From a virus: 54,348 nt of DNA. The stretch lies in the IMG/VR virus record IMGVR_UViG_3300017963_000320, positions 1 through 54,348 of that record; one strand, given 5' to 3'. Both the position numbers and the translations under genes were made by a program. Position 1 is the first letter of the stretch, and each line of letters opens with the position of its first letter. The notes under the pieces were generated by a model. The model searched no databases and had not been told where the DNA came from. It saw only the letters and a program-made list of their open reading frames with translations. Shown piece by piece: positions 1-6,943 of this stretch.

Positions 1-123
1 AAAGCTGAAAAGGAAGCATTTGAAAAAGAGAAAGCAGAACACGAAAAAGAAATGGCAGAATTCAAAGCATGGAAGGAACAACAGGAAAAGGAAAAGGAAC
101 CTGCAAAAGAAAAACTGATCCTG
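1..123. repeat. 123-bp exact terminal repeat, left copy (circular closure)
   Basis: The first 123 bases are identical to 54226-54348. The repeat lies inside a coding sequence whose frame continues across it, so it reads as an assembly overlap of a circular or terminally redundant genome rather than a duplicated gene segment. True packaging termini cannot be read from it. Confidence 0.95.
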
Positions 124-405
124 TCAGAAAACATGAAAGAAGTTCCAATTGATTATTCAGGGATCATTCCTGAAGTGGTCAATGCACCCATTCCTAAAAC
201 AGAAGCAGAACCCACAGAAACGCCCGAGAAAGCCGAACAGGGTTCAGGACAGGTGAAGACCTACGTGATTGTAGTTTCTTTGATGGAAAGGGCAAGCAAT
301 GGAAATCACACGACTTTGGAATCAGAATCCATTCATGGTGTGACTGAAAAAGACTTTCCCCTTGTGAAAACATTCCTTGATTCCCTGAAACAGCCTCAAA
401 ATTGA
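1..405 (+). CDS. C-terminal part of a coiled-coil, recombination-associated phage protein (wraps the contig junction)
   Basis: This is the 3' part of the gene that starts at 53650. Because bases 1-123 equal 54226-54348 and the frame is kept, the joined protein is 326 residues. The part seen here opens with a Lys/Glu-rich coiled coil (about the first 35 residues), then a Pro/Glu-rich linker, then a short globular end containing KTYVIVVSLM. The family, frequent in phages of Gram-negative bacteria next to single-strand annealing genes, is usually annotated only as a coiled-coil protein. A role in recombination is inference from such contexts. No start codon exists for this fragment other than the one at 53650. 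Stop TGA at 403-405. Confidence 0.8.
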   Translation, partial: KAEKEAFEKEKAEHEKEMAEFKAWKEQQEKEKEPAKEKLILSENMKEVPIDYSGIIPEVVNAPIPKTEAEPTETPEKAEQGSGQVKTYVIVVSLMERASNGNHTTLESESIHGVTEKDFPLVKTFLDSLKQPQN

Positions 406-437
406 CAGAAAAAAAGTTTCCTGAAAGGCTTGAATCT

Positions 438-452
438 ATAGAAAAAATCTAT
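438..452. promoter_or_regulatory. ATAGAT-N3-ATCTAT palindrome, variant copy (operator or promoter core)
   Basis: The site reads ATAGAAAAAATCTAT, one base from the ATAGAT-AAA-ATCTAT consensus found elsewhere. It ends 36 bases before the ATG at 489, in the only gap between two early genes here (406-488). It is followed by an AAAGGAGAATC ribosome site. Confidence 0.6.
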
Positions 453-488
453 ATATTGAATTTGTAAACCAAAGGAGAATCCAAAATC

Positions 489-752
489 ATGAAAGAAAGA
501 AAAGAAATCATTGAAGAAATCATCAACCTGAGAATGCAGGCTGAAGATGGAAAGTCTTTTGCAAAAATTGAAAACTCTTTCAGTGCATTTGAACAGGCAG
601 AACTTTTTGCAAATGATGCAATGTCTTTGCAGGTGATTCATGAAATCCCTGAAGAAGAAATCATTGCACACAGAAAAGTTGATGTGATTGAATACGATCC
701 TTTCGGGAATGCAATTGAACCAACAGAAGACATTGATGACCTGCCCTTCTAA
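489..752 (+). CDS. Small acidic protein with an SSB-like C-terminal tip
   Basis: An 87-residue protein I do not recognise as a named family. Its N-terminal half is helical and charged. Its extreme C-terminus is DIDDLPF, which closely resembles the acidic DDDIPF tip by which bacterial single-stranded DNA-binding protein (SSB) docks its partners. Two other proteins close by (1994-2608 and 2680-3072) end in similar tips, which is unlikely by chance and suggests a shared replication or repair partner. Translation starts at ATG 489 behind AAAGGAGAATC at a somewhat longer spacing than usual. It is the first gene after a palindromic promoter-like site, so it may open a transcription unit. Confidence 0.75.
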   Translation: MKERKEIIEEIINLRMQAEDGKSFAKIENSFSAFEQAELFANDAMSLQVIHEIPEEEIIAHRKVDVIEYDPFGNAIEPTEDIDDLPF

Positions 753-758
753 GGGCAG
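741..758 (+). promoter_or_regulatory. Intergenic hairpin with the stop codon in its loop
   Basis: CTGCCCTTCTAAGGGCAG folds into a 6-8 bp stem. The TAA of the upstream gene lies in the loop and the next AAAGGAGAATC site starts right after the stem. Similar hairpins occur at several other early-gene boundaries. Confidence 0.55.
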
Positions 759-774
759 AAAGGAGAATCTGAAA

Positions 775-1014
775 ATGGAAGAAATTATCAAGCAGAATGA
801 AGAAGAAATCAAAGCACAGGTTGCAAGATCACTTGCACAGACAACAATCATTGCTGTGCAGATTGACACACTTGAAAAGCAACGTGCATTCCACAAAGCC
901 ATTGTGAATAAATTTATGGAACAGGAATTCAAAAAGCATGGTGAAGGATCAGAATTCAAATGCATCATTTGCGGTGACACAGACTGTGAACCCATCTGTG
1001 CAGGATGCCAATAA
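775..1014 (+). CDS. Small cysteine-rich protein, putative zinc binding
   Basis: A 79-residue unknown protein. The N-terminal two thirds is a predicted helix rich in Gln and Lys. The C-terminus holds a tight cysteine cluster (CIICGDTDCEPICAGC) that could bind one zinc ion. The start at 775 is chosen because it sits at normal distance from AAAGGAGAATC; the reading frame is open further upstream but overlaps the previous gene without a ribosome site. It lies between two other early genes in a tightly packed run, so it is probably co-transcribed from the site near 440. Confidence 0.75.
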   Translation: MEEIIKQNEEEIKAQVARSLAQTTIIAVQIDTLEKQRAFHKAIVNKFMEQEFKKHGEGSEFKCIICGDTDCEPICAGCQ

Positions 1015-1034
1015 ACAAAAAGGAGAATCAGGAA

Positions 1035-1574
1035 ATGTTTGAAGAAGTCAAAGAAGTTGTGAAGAATGGGGTGATCCTTGCAGGCGGTGCTTGCAGGTCA
1101 CTTCATGACAAAACCCCTGTTGAAGATTATGATTTGTTTTTCATCAAGGATGAAGAACCAAAGCAGAAGAAGATTGACAGGACAATCAGCAGTCTTGAAC
1201 AGAAGGGTTTCAGCATTGTCTTTCAATGTCCTGAAGGACACCTGACAACAATGAAACAGGATGAACTGAAGGTGCAGGTCATTTCAAGGTTTGAATATGA
1301 TTCTGCCCTTGCTTGCATCAGCACCTTTGATTTCCTTGCTTGCTGTATGGCATGGGATGGAATGAAGTTCATTGAACTTGAAGGTGCAATCAATGATGCA
1401 AAGAACAAAGCACTTTCCCTGAACAAACTTGAATATCCTGTTGCCACTTTAAGACGCATGACAAAGTACCTGAAAAAAGGTTATAAACCAAGCAGGGGAT
1501 TGTATGCTGAAATTGTCAGGACAATCAATGAAATGCCTTTGACAGATGACACAATGCTTTATTCAATAGACTGA
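1035..1574 (+). CDS. Nucleotidyltransferase-fold protein (poly(A) polymerase head-like)
   Basis: A 179-residue protein whose N-terminus reads GVILAGGACRSLHD followed by EDYDLFF. The GG-x-x-R-S and D-x-D pattern is the core of the DNA polymerase beta-type nucleotidyltransferase fold, as in the head domain of tRNA nucleotidyltransferase and poly(A) polymerase. A later helix (ATLRRMTKYLKKGY) is also typical of the short phage versions. These proteins lack the RNA-binding body of the cellular enzymes and their substrate is not known. The start at 1035 follows an AAAGGAGAATC site that overlaps the end of the previous gene. It lies in the early recombination/replication cluster. Enzymatic activity is inferred from the motif only. 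Confidence 0.75.
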   Translation: MFEEVKEVVKNGVILAGGACRSLHDKTPVEDYDLFFIKDEEPKQKKIDRTISSLEQKGFSIVFQCPEGHLTTMKQDELKVQVISRFEYDSALACISTFDFLACCMAWDGMKFIELEGAINDAKNKALSLNKLEYPVATLRRMTKYLKKGYKPSRGLYAEIVRTINEMPLTDDTMLYSID

Positions 1575-1587
1575 AAGGAAAAATGAA

Positions 1588-2001
1588 ATGGCTGGAAGGA
1601 AAAAAGTATTTAAGAACAAGACACAAATCTTCTACGAAGAAAACTATGAAAGGTTCATCCTGTATGAAGAACATGCAAATGAACAATTGCTTGACTTCAG
1701 TGCATGGTGCAGGCTTGCAGTGCAGACCTTTTTGAAACATAAACCAAGATCATTTCTTATTGAAGAAAGGAAAGAATGGACTACAATAAAACAGGTCAAT
1801 GTTTTTGTTGATCAAAGAATGAAACTGAATTGGAAAAATGATTGGTGCAAACTTGCAAGCAACAGAAGACAGCTTGAAAGATATGCAAAGAAAAACAATC
1901 CACCAATGGCATTGTTGTATCGCAGTGCCTGCAAATGGTTCTATGATGCACAATTGAAATCAACTGAGAAAATAAAACAAGGAGAATCCCAAAATGGATA
2001 A
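1588..2001 (+). CDS. Hypothetical early protein
   Basis: A 137-residue basic protein (many Lys, Arg, Trp and Tyr) with no family I recognise. It has no signal peptide or membrane segment and looks like a helical nucleic-acid-associated protein, but nothing in the sequence proves that. The start at 1588 follows a GGAAAAATGAAATGG stretch; an upstream ATG five bases earlier is out of frame. Its 3' end carries the AAGGAGAATC site for the next gene and overlaps it by 8 bases, so the two are translationally linked. Confidence 0.7.
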   Translation: MAGRKKVFKNKTQIFYEENYERFILYEEHANEQLLDFSAWCRLAVQTFLKHKPRSFLIEERKEWTTIKQVNVFVDQRMKLNWKNDWCKLASNRRQLERYAKKNNPPMALLYRSACKWFYDAQLKSTEKIKQGESQNG

Positions 2002-2608
2002 CCACCAAAAACGAATTGCATTAGGAATGTGCTTCAACAATGCCTGTCAATGGGCAAATCAAAAGAACATTCTTGATGGTGAAGAAAGACAGGATGCAAT
2101 CAAACAGGAAACTGTCAGACTTGCAAGGACATACAAGGAACTTGATTCAATGTTCTTTGACAATGTTCAGCAACCACAGCAGAACACACCACAGAATCCA
2201 CAGAATCCGCCACCACAGCAAAACACACAACAGAAGCAAGGGAATGTCAAACCCTGCAACAAATGCAGTCAGGACATTTATTTGACTGAAGAAAATGGAA
2301 AGTGGAAACCAAAGAATCCTGATGGTTCTGCACATCAATGTTCAGGCAATCAGCAGGACAGCACACATGCAACCAATCAAGCCGATCCTAACGGTCCATC
2401 AGGGAACACAGGCAGTTCCTATTGCAACAGGTGCAATCAGCTTGTGTGGTGGAAGAAAAGCCAAAGAACAGGAAAATCATTCACTGTCAACAAAGATGGT
2501 GAATTCCACAGTTCAACATGTGGACAAAGCACACAGACCACACAGGAAAACACCAACGATGATGAATGGTCAGGTGGGGATTCTGATATTGATGACATTC
2601 CTTTCTAA
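1994..2608 (+). CDS. Tandem zinc-ribbon protein with an SSB-like C-terminal tip
   Basis: A 204-residue protein with a helical N-terminus (1-55), a Gln/Pro/Asn-rich linker (58-85), and two similar putative zinc ribbons: C88/C91 with H114/C116, and C144/C147 with H172/C176. It ends in an acidic tail finishing DSDIDDIPF, almost identical to the protein-docking tip of bacterial SSB. No OB fold is visible, so this is not an ordinary SSB. One reading is a zinc-ribbon DNA-binding protein that borrows the SSB tip to recruit host SSB partners. It is followed by a terminator and then NinG, which also has an SSB-like tip. The function is inferred. Confidence 0.75.
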   Translation: MDNHQKRIALGMCFNNACQWANQKNILDGEERQDAIKQETVRLARTYKELDSMFFDNVQQPQQNTPQNPQNPPPQQNTQQKQGNVKPCNKCSQDIYLTEENGKWKPKNPDGSAHQCSGNQQDSTHATNQADPNGPSGNTGSSYCNRCNQLVWWKKSQRTGKSFTVNKDGEFHSSTCGQSTQTTQENTNDDEWSGGDSDIDDIPF

Positions 2609-2627
2609 AATAAACCTATGATACAGG

Positions 2628-2679
2628 ATGCAGGGGTGATTGCTAAAAGGTGACAGGCAATCATCCTTGCATTTTTTTT
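2628..2679 (+). terminator. Rho-independent terminator between the zinc-ribbon gene and ninG
   Basis: Arms 2628-2643 and 2657-2672 pair over 16 positions with two G-U pairs, and eight T residues follow at 2672-2679. The T tract abuts the ATG of the next gene, which is unusual. Confidence 0.8.
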
Positions 2680-3072
2680 ATGACAATACCAACACTGAAA
2701 AAGAAGCTCGACAAAATCTTTTCTGAATACATCAGGAAAAGGGATCAAGGAATTTGTTTCACTTGTGAAAACAAGAAAGAATGGAAGAAACAAGATTGTG
2801 GTCATTTCATTCCAAGAGCCTGCACCCCTTTAAGATGGGCAGAAGAAAATTGTCATTGTCAGTGCAAGAAGTGCAACCAGCATCTTGCAGGAAACTTGAA
2901 AGTTTACAGGAACAAACTAATCATGAAATATGGATCAGACTTTGTTGAATATCTTGAACAGCAAAGAAACAAGATTCAAAGACTGACAAAGGCAGAACTG
3001 ATTGCAGTGATTGACTACTATAAAAGCAAGACAAAATCTATTGATCAGGATTCAGAAGAACCACCATTTTAA
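2680..3072 (+). CDS. ninG: NinG/Rap-type recombination protein
   Basis: A 130-residue protein matching the phage lambda NinG (Rap) family, which acts on Holliday-junction and displacement-loop intermediates during phage recombination. The family hallmarks are present: YIRKRDQGICFTC, then CGHFIPR, LRWAEENCHCQC-x-x-CN, GN-x-x-x-YR and GSDFVEYLE. The cysteines and histidine form a likely HNH-like zinc centre. The C-terminus, SEEPPF, resembles an SSB-type docking tip. The ATG at 2680 directly follows a terminator T tract and has no Shine-Dalgarno sequence, unlike its neighbours. A GTG at 2650 is the only upstream alternative and lies inside the hairpin loop. Expression may therefore depend on read-through or on the hairpin. 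Confidence 0.85.
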   Translation: MTIPTLKKKLDKIFSEYIRKRDQGICFTCENKKEWKKQDCGHFIPRACTPLRWAEENCHCQCKKCNQHLAGNLKVYRNKLIMKYGSDFVEYLEQQRNKIQRLTKAELIAVIDYYKSKTKSIDQDSEEPPF

Positions 3073-3286
3073 TTTTATATAAAAAATTGTATCATTTATA
3101 AAATTATTTTTATTTCCGAGAATCACTTTCAATTTTCAGATTTTCTTTCATTGTGGATTTCAGGGATCGGCAAACCCTGCAAACTTTAGAACAACCACAC
3201 CCTTGCACAGTTCAAGTTTTTGCAGTTTCTTTGACTGCATTTGCCGGACTTGAATTGTCAAGGGTTTTTCTGACGGAGGCAATAAC
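3073..3286 (+). promoter_or_regulatory. 214-bp structured spacer upstream of the replication initiator
   Basis: No credible gene is seen. The first 45 bases are very A+T-rich. The remainder can form nested hairpins: TGCAGT pairs with ACTGCA inside a larger stem where TTCAAGT pairs with ACTTGAA, and CAGGG pairs with CCCTG. A GACGGAGGC ribosome site closes it. It could hold a promoter, attenuator or small RNA for the replication genes; the sequence alone does not decide. Confidence 0.4.
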
Positions 3287-4003
3287 ATGTCAGATGAATT
3301 TGAGAAAATGCCTGTGCCATTCACACAGGTCAGCAACACTGTTTTGAATGATCCATCCCTTTCATGGAAAGCAAAAGGTGTCTTTGCTTATGTTTACATG
3401 AAGCCTGAAGGATGGACATTTTCAGCAAAGAACATGTCAAAGAATTCAAAGGATTCTATTGATGCAACACAATCAGGAATCAGGGAACTGATTGATGCAG
3501 GCTATCTTACGAAGCAAAAGCAACCTGATGGAAGAATAAAATATACTGCACACCATGAGCCAAAACAGGAAAATCCCTTTTTGGCTGAACCCAAAACAGG
3601 AAAATCCCTTAAAGGGAAAAAGCCTGAAAGGGAAAATCCCTGCCACAATATAAATAAAGATATTTATAGAAATAAAAATGAAGCAAATGTTTTTGCTGTG
3701 CCTTTTCAGAAAGAACATGATCCTGAAATATACAGAACAGGAATCAGGGTTCTTGCACACTTGAACAAAAAGACAGGAAGGAAATTCAAAGAACCAGCAG
3801 GAAACCTTCTTGAAAGGATTGCAGAAGGATTGTCATTTGATGATGCTGTGAAGATCATTGACAACATGTGTTCTGAATGGAAAGGAACAGACTTTGAAAA
3901 GCACCTGCAACCAAACACCCTTTTCAAAAAAGAAAAATATGATGGATATTTGAACAGATCAGTTGAAGAACCTGAAACAGAATTCAAAATAAAGGTTGAT
4001 TGA
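3287..4003 (+). CDS. Replication initiator-like protein (N-terminal winged helix, C-terminal Phg_2220_C-type domain)
   Basis: A 238-residue protein. Residues 1-85 look like a winged helix-turn-helix DNA-binding domain (PSLSWKAKGVFAYVYMKPEG, then ATQSGIRELIDAGYLTK). Residues about 85-130 are a low-complexity linker encoded by short DNA repeats. Residues 145-225 match the conserved phage C-terminal domain of replication initiators: VLAHLNKKTGRKF, GLSFDDAVKIIDNMCSEW, LQPNTLF. Just downstream lies a DnaB-type helicase, giving a lambda O/P-like arrangement in which the initiator binds origin repeats inside its own gene and loads the helicase. The start at 3287 follows GACGGAGGC. A role in origin recognition is inferred from domain order and the iterons. 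Confidence 0.8.
   Translation: MSDEFEKMPVPFTQVSNTVLNDPSLSWKAKGVFAYVYMKPEGWTFSAKNMSKNSKDSIDATQSGIRELIDAGYLTKQKQPDGRIKYTAHHEPKQENPFLAEPKTGKSLKGKKPERENPCHNINKDIYRNKNEANVFAVPFQKEHDPEIYRTGIRVLAHLNKKTGRKFKEPAGNLLERIAEGLSFDDAVKIIDNMCSEWKGTDFEKHLQPNTLFKKEKYDGYLNRSVEEPETEFKIKVD
3560..3641. repeat. Iteron cluster, candidate replication origin inside the initiator gene
   Basis: A 20-bp sequence (3560-3579) recurs exactly at 3591-3610, and a third, partial copy shares the GGAAAATCCCT core at 3631-3641. The core starts lie at 3568, 3599 and 3631, spaced 31-32 bp or three helical turns. An A+T-rich stretch follows (3648-3680). This mirrors the lambda O gene, where origin iterons sit in the linker-coding part of the initiator. 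Confidence 0.6.
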
Positions 4004-4225
4004 ATGAGAACAGAATGTTTGACATGTCAGGATAAACTGTCACCTTCAGAAGCTGTGTTCTGTGAACCATGCAGAACTGCACAAGACCTGAAGCAGTTGA
4101 ATAACCTGAAGAACGATCTCACATGGATCATTGCAGATGCATGCAAAGACAATGATCTTGAATGTGTAAAAAGGGCAAGAGTAGAACTTGCAGAAGTGAA
4201 TGAAATGATTGAAGAATTGATCTAA
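4004..4225 (+). CDS. Small zinc-finger-like protein
   Basis: A 73-residue unknown protein with two CxxC pairs near the N-terminus (ECLTCQ and FCEPC), which together could bind one zinc ion, followed by two acidic helices. It begins right at the stop of the initiator (TGATTGAATGAG) and precedes the helicase by 16 bases, so it belongs to the replication operon. It may be a helicase-loading or primase-related accessory factor, but that rests on position only. Confidence 0.7.
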   Translation: MRTECLTCQDKLSPSEAVFCEPCRTAQDLKQLNNLKNDLTWIIADACKDNDLECVKRARVELAEVNEMIEELI

Positions 4226-4241
4226 TAAAGGAGAATCACAA

Positions 4242-5564
4242 ATGTACGAACAAGCAATCATCAGTGCCTTGATGAATGAACCAATGACCCGACCACGAAT
4301 ATTTGCAAAGATATTTGAAAAGGATTTCAACAATAGCCTTGCAAAGGATGCATTCACAACCATCAAACAATTGTATGAAGATGGAACACCAATTGATGAT
4401 GATGAAACCATGACAAGACTTTATGTGAAATATGCATCACTGTTTGAAAACCTTCAACCGATTCACTTTTCAGATGCAATCAATGGTTTGATATACAAAA
4501 GCATCACAGGAAATTGCAGGGAACATGTTCAGTCTTTGCTGGATGACATCAACAATCAGAAAGCAACACTTCCTGAAATACAGGAAAGGATCAAAGACAC
4601 AATTGAAAAGTCAGTTGATTACAGGGTGAACACAAACAAACTTGGAATTGATGAAGTTTCAAGAAAGGCTTATGAAATGATCACCCGACAGTTGAATGTT
4701 GTTCCTTTTGGAATCAGGGAAATTGATAACAAGGCTTGCATGGAACTTGGCACTGTTTCAATCATTGGTGCTCGACCTCGTGTTGGAAAGACAAGCCTTG
4801 CTTTATCCTGCATCAGGAACCAATTGAAAATGCGACAGGGTGTTGGAATTTGGTGTGGTGAAATGTCACCTGAAGATTTGTTCCTGCGAATAATTTCTCA
4901 AGAAATCAATATTCCTTTTCTGAACCTGAAATTGAATTACAAATACCTGTCCGATCTTGAGAAAGAAAAATTTCATCAAGCAAGAAAAGAACTTTCAGAA
5001 ATGAACCTGCACATCAAGACAGGATCAGCAACCACAACAGAACTGAAAGCATGGGCAACAGACATCTGCAAAACAGATGGTGTCAATGTTGTGTGGTGTG
5101 ATTATCTGCAAAGGATGCAACCTAGATTCAACAATGCTTCAAGAAGGGAACAGGTCAGTGATATTTCAAGGGAAATCCACAAGATCGCACAGGAACTGAA
5201 TGTGCCGTTTGCTGTCCTTGCACAGTTGAACAGGCAAGCAGAAAATGCATTCCCTGAAATTGACCACCTTGAAGAATGTTCAAGCATTGAACAGGATGCA
5301 CACCTTGTTTTGTTGATGGACAGACCAAAGGTGAACAAGCCTAATGTAATTAAGCGTGGATACTATGCAGAAACATTTGATCCTGATACAGGAACAGAAA
5401 AGATCAAGCTCGATGAAATGATGGAAGATCAAGACCTGACTGCAATTGTAGTTGCCAAAAACAGGAATGGTTCAACCTGTGTCAGGTTTCTGCAATTTTA
5501 TCCTGAAGCAATGAAGTTTGGGAACCCCTTGTTTGATTTCAAAAGGAAAGGGGAAATGAATTAA
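4242..5564 (+). CDS. dnaB: Replicative DNA helicase, DnaB-type
   Basis: A 440-residue RecA-fold helicase that would unwind DNA at the phage fork as a hexamer. The N-terminal domain (1-125) resembles the DnaB helical collar. The motor shows a Walker A motif IGARPRVGKTS at about residues 174-184, GEMSPEDLFLRIIS, a Walker B-like strand NVVWCDYLQRM, the motif QLNRQAEN, and the DnaB-typical SSIEQDAHLVLLMDR. The end KNRNGSTCVRFLQF is also characteristic. It starts at ATG 4242 behind AAAGGAGAATC. It follows the initiator and a small zinc protein, so the three probably form the replication operon. No phage DNA polymerase is visible, so the host polymerase is presumably used. Confidence 0.92.
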   Translation: MYEQAIISALMNEPMTRPRIFAKIFEKDFNNSLAKDAFTTIKQLYEDGTPIDDDETMTRLYVKYASLFENLQPIHFSDAINGLIYKSITGNCREHVQSLLDDINNQKATLPEIQERIKDTIEKSVDYRVNTNKLGIDEVSRKAYEMITRQLNVVPFGIREIDNKACMELGTVSIIGARPRVGKTSLALSCIRNQLKMRQGVGIWCGEMSPEDLFLRIISQEINIPFLNLKLNYKYLSDLEKEKFHQARKELSEMNLHIKTGSATTTELKAWATDICKTDGVNVVWCDYLQRMQPRFNNASRREQVSDISREIHKIAQELNVPFAVLAQLNRQAENAFPEIDHLEECSSIEQDAHLVLLMDRPKVNKPNVIKRGYYAETFDPDTGTEKIKLDEMMEDQDLTAIVVAKNRNGSTCVRFLQFYPEAMKFGNPLFDFKRKGEMN

Positions 5565-5597
5565 ATTTTGCAAAAAAACTTGCCATTGCTCAAATCT

Positions 5598-5612
5598 ATA
5601 TATTTTATATAT
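5598..5612. promoter_or_regulatory. Degenerate copy of the palindromic promoter/operator site
   Basis: ATATAT-TTT-ATATAT differs from the ATAGAT-N3-ATCTAT consensus by one base in each arm. It sits 24 bases before the ATG at 5637, the same position relative to AAAGGAGAATC as the clear copies elsewhere. A TTG triplet lies ten bases upstream of the left arm. Confidence 0.45.
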
Positions 5613-5636
5613 AATTTAACAAAGGAGAATCACCAA

Positions 5637-6197
5637 ATGGAACAGCTTGAACTGTTTGAACAATCTGTCAAAGATGACAGGAAAAAGGGATTGAAAGAAA
5701 AAAAATACGGGGTTCAGCACCTGAACTTTCTGATTCAAGAAAGGGAATGGTTGAATCAGAACAAAGATGAAGGATGTGAATGTCGTGTCTGCGGTCAGAA
5801 TGTCAAGAGATACAAAAGGGCATTCAATTCAGGAATGGCACTTGTCCTGATCAAGTTGTCTGATTGGATTGCAGATCATCCTTCAGAACCTTTTTGCAAA
5901 GTTGAAGATCATCTTCAAGAATGGGGTTTGTCTCATTCAGTCAGGGGTGACTTTCACAAAGCAAGATTTTGGGGTTTGATTGAACCCGACAATGACAGGC
6001 GTGATGACGGATCACAAAGAACAGGATATTGGAAATTGACAAAAGAAGGTTTTGATTTTGTCTTTGAAAGAACAACAATTCCAAGTCATGTTTATCTGTA
6101 CTTAAACAATGAAGAAGGATTCACAAAGGAACACATAAGCATTCGTGATGCATTAGGAACAAAATTTGATTACGAGGCTTTGATGTATGGTCAATGA
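5637..6197 (+). CDS. Hypothetical zinc-ribbon plus winged-helix protein
   Basis: A 186-residue protein. An N-terminal acidic segment leads to a CECRVCGQ motif near residue 50 that looks like half of a zinc knuckle. Residues 70-150 resemble a winged helix (KLSDWIADHP, VEDHLQEWGLSHS, GYWKLTKEGFDFV), as seen in phage DNA-binding proteins of unknown role. The start at 5637 is chosen for its AAAGGAGAATC site; the frame is open upstream but lacks a ribosome site. It is first in a run of small genes that follows its own palindromic site, so it may be a regulator. No function is proven. Confidence 0.7.
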   Translation: MEQLELFEQSVKDDRKKGLKEKKYGVQHLNFLIQEREWLNQNKDEGCECRVCGQNVKRYKRAFNSGMALVLIKLSDWIADHPSEPFCKVEDHLQEWGLSHSVRGDFHKARFWGLIEPDNDRRDDGSQRTGYWKLTKEGFDFVFERTTIPSHVYLYLNNEEGFTKEHISIRDALGTKFDYEALMYGQ

Positions 6198-6427
6198 TGG
6201 CACTGCTTGGAAAAGAAGTTTCATTCACAGGTGATGATGATGAAGCAAGATACAGAATCACAGGGATTGCAGACACAGGACAGAATGTTGTCCTTGTCAT
6301 GAAGAACATTTCTGAAGTGGTCACATTTTATGACAGAAGGATCACTGTTTCACATGAATATTACGAGCAACTTGATAAACAATCCAATGGAAAAGGATCA
6401 CTGATTGTTTCAGTGAAAAATGTCTGA
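6194..6427 (+). CDS. Hypothetical small protein
   Basis: A 77-residue protein, probably all-beta (SH3-like pattern of short strands: EVSFTGDDDEARYRITGIAD), with no recognised family. It overlaps the upstream stop by four bases (ATGATG start) and ends on the ATG of the next gene, so it is translationally coupled on both sides. Confidence 0.65.
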   Translation: MMALLGKEVSFTGDDDEARYRITGIADTGQNVVLVMKNISEVVTFYDRRITVSHEYYEQLDKQSNGKGSLIVSVKNV

Positions 6428-6642
6428 TGCGAGTAAACTACGAACAACTAAAAAATTCAAAGCTGAAAGACAAGATCGACAAGGCTATTGCAAAGCCTGT
6501 TGAAAAGCCTGCAAAGGATGATAAAAAAAAGCAAAAGAAAAGAACCAACACAGCAAAGATCAATGATGCAATTGCAAGGGGTGGTTCAGATGGTTTTGAA
6601 TTCTGCACTTCAATGATGAAAAGGAGAACACAAGATGACTGA
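6427..6642 (+). CDS. Hypothetical lysine-rich protein
   Basis: A 71-residue, strongly basic protein with a Lys/Pro-rich centre (KPVEKPAKDDKKKQKKR). It shares one base with the previous stop (TGATG) and overlaps the next gene. It may bind nucleic acid by charge, but no family is recognised. Confidence 0.6.
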   Translation: MRVNYEQLKNSKLKDKIDKAIAKPVEKPAKDDKKKQKKRTNTAKINDAIARGGSDGFEFCTSMMKRRTQDD

Positions 6643-6943
6643 AGAAATCAAAGAACAGCCAAAAGGCACAATCCTATATATCAAGTTCGACAAATACACA
6701 CAGAAAGCAAAGGTCATCAGGCAGGATGGCAACCATGCATGGATTCAATTCTTTGGATCAACCAAAGTGAAAAAAGAAGTTGATGGAAAAACCAAAACAG
6801 CAAGGATTGATTTCAAGTTGCCTGTTGGAATGACTTTCAAATTGCAGGACAAAGAATATATTTGCGACATGGTAAACATGAAGAACCCAAAAATTTGCAG
6901 GGTGAAACCTGTTGAATACACTGAACAGGATGAAGCAAGATGA
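6635..6943 (+). CDS. Hypothetical protein
   Basis: A 102-residue protein with a regular beta pattern (GTILYIKFDKYTQKAKVI, ARIDFKLPVGMTFKL) suggesting a small barrel. It starts behind AAAAGGAGAACAC, which lies inside the previous gene, and overlaps the next gene by four bases. No family recognised. Confidence 0.65.
   Translation: MTEEIKEQPKGTILYIKFDKYTQKAKVIRQDGNHAWIQFFGSTKVKKEVDGKTKTARIDFKLPVGMTFKLQDKEYICDMVNMKNPKICRVKPVEYTEQDEAR

Noticed and set aside
1-123. True direct terminal repeat of the packaged genome
   Set aside because: A repeat of this size inside a gene, with length typical of assembler overlaps, is better explained by circular closure; the sequence alone cannot prove packaged ends.
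3153-3347. 64-codon frame before the initiator
   Set aside because: It overlaps the initiator start in another frame, lacks a ribosome site and covers the structured spacer.
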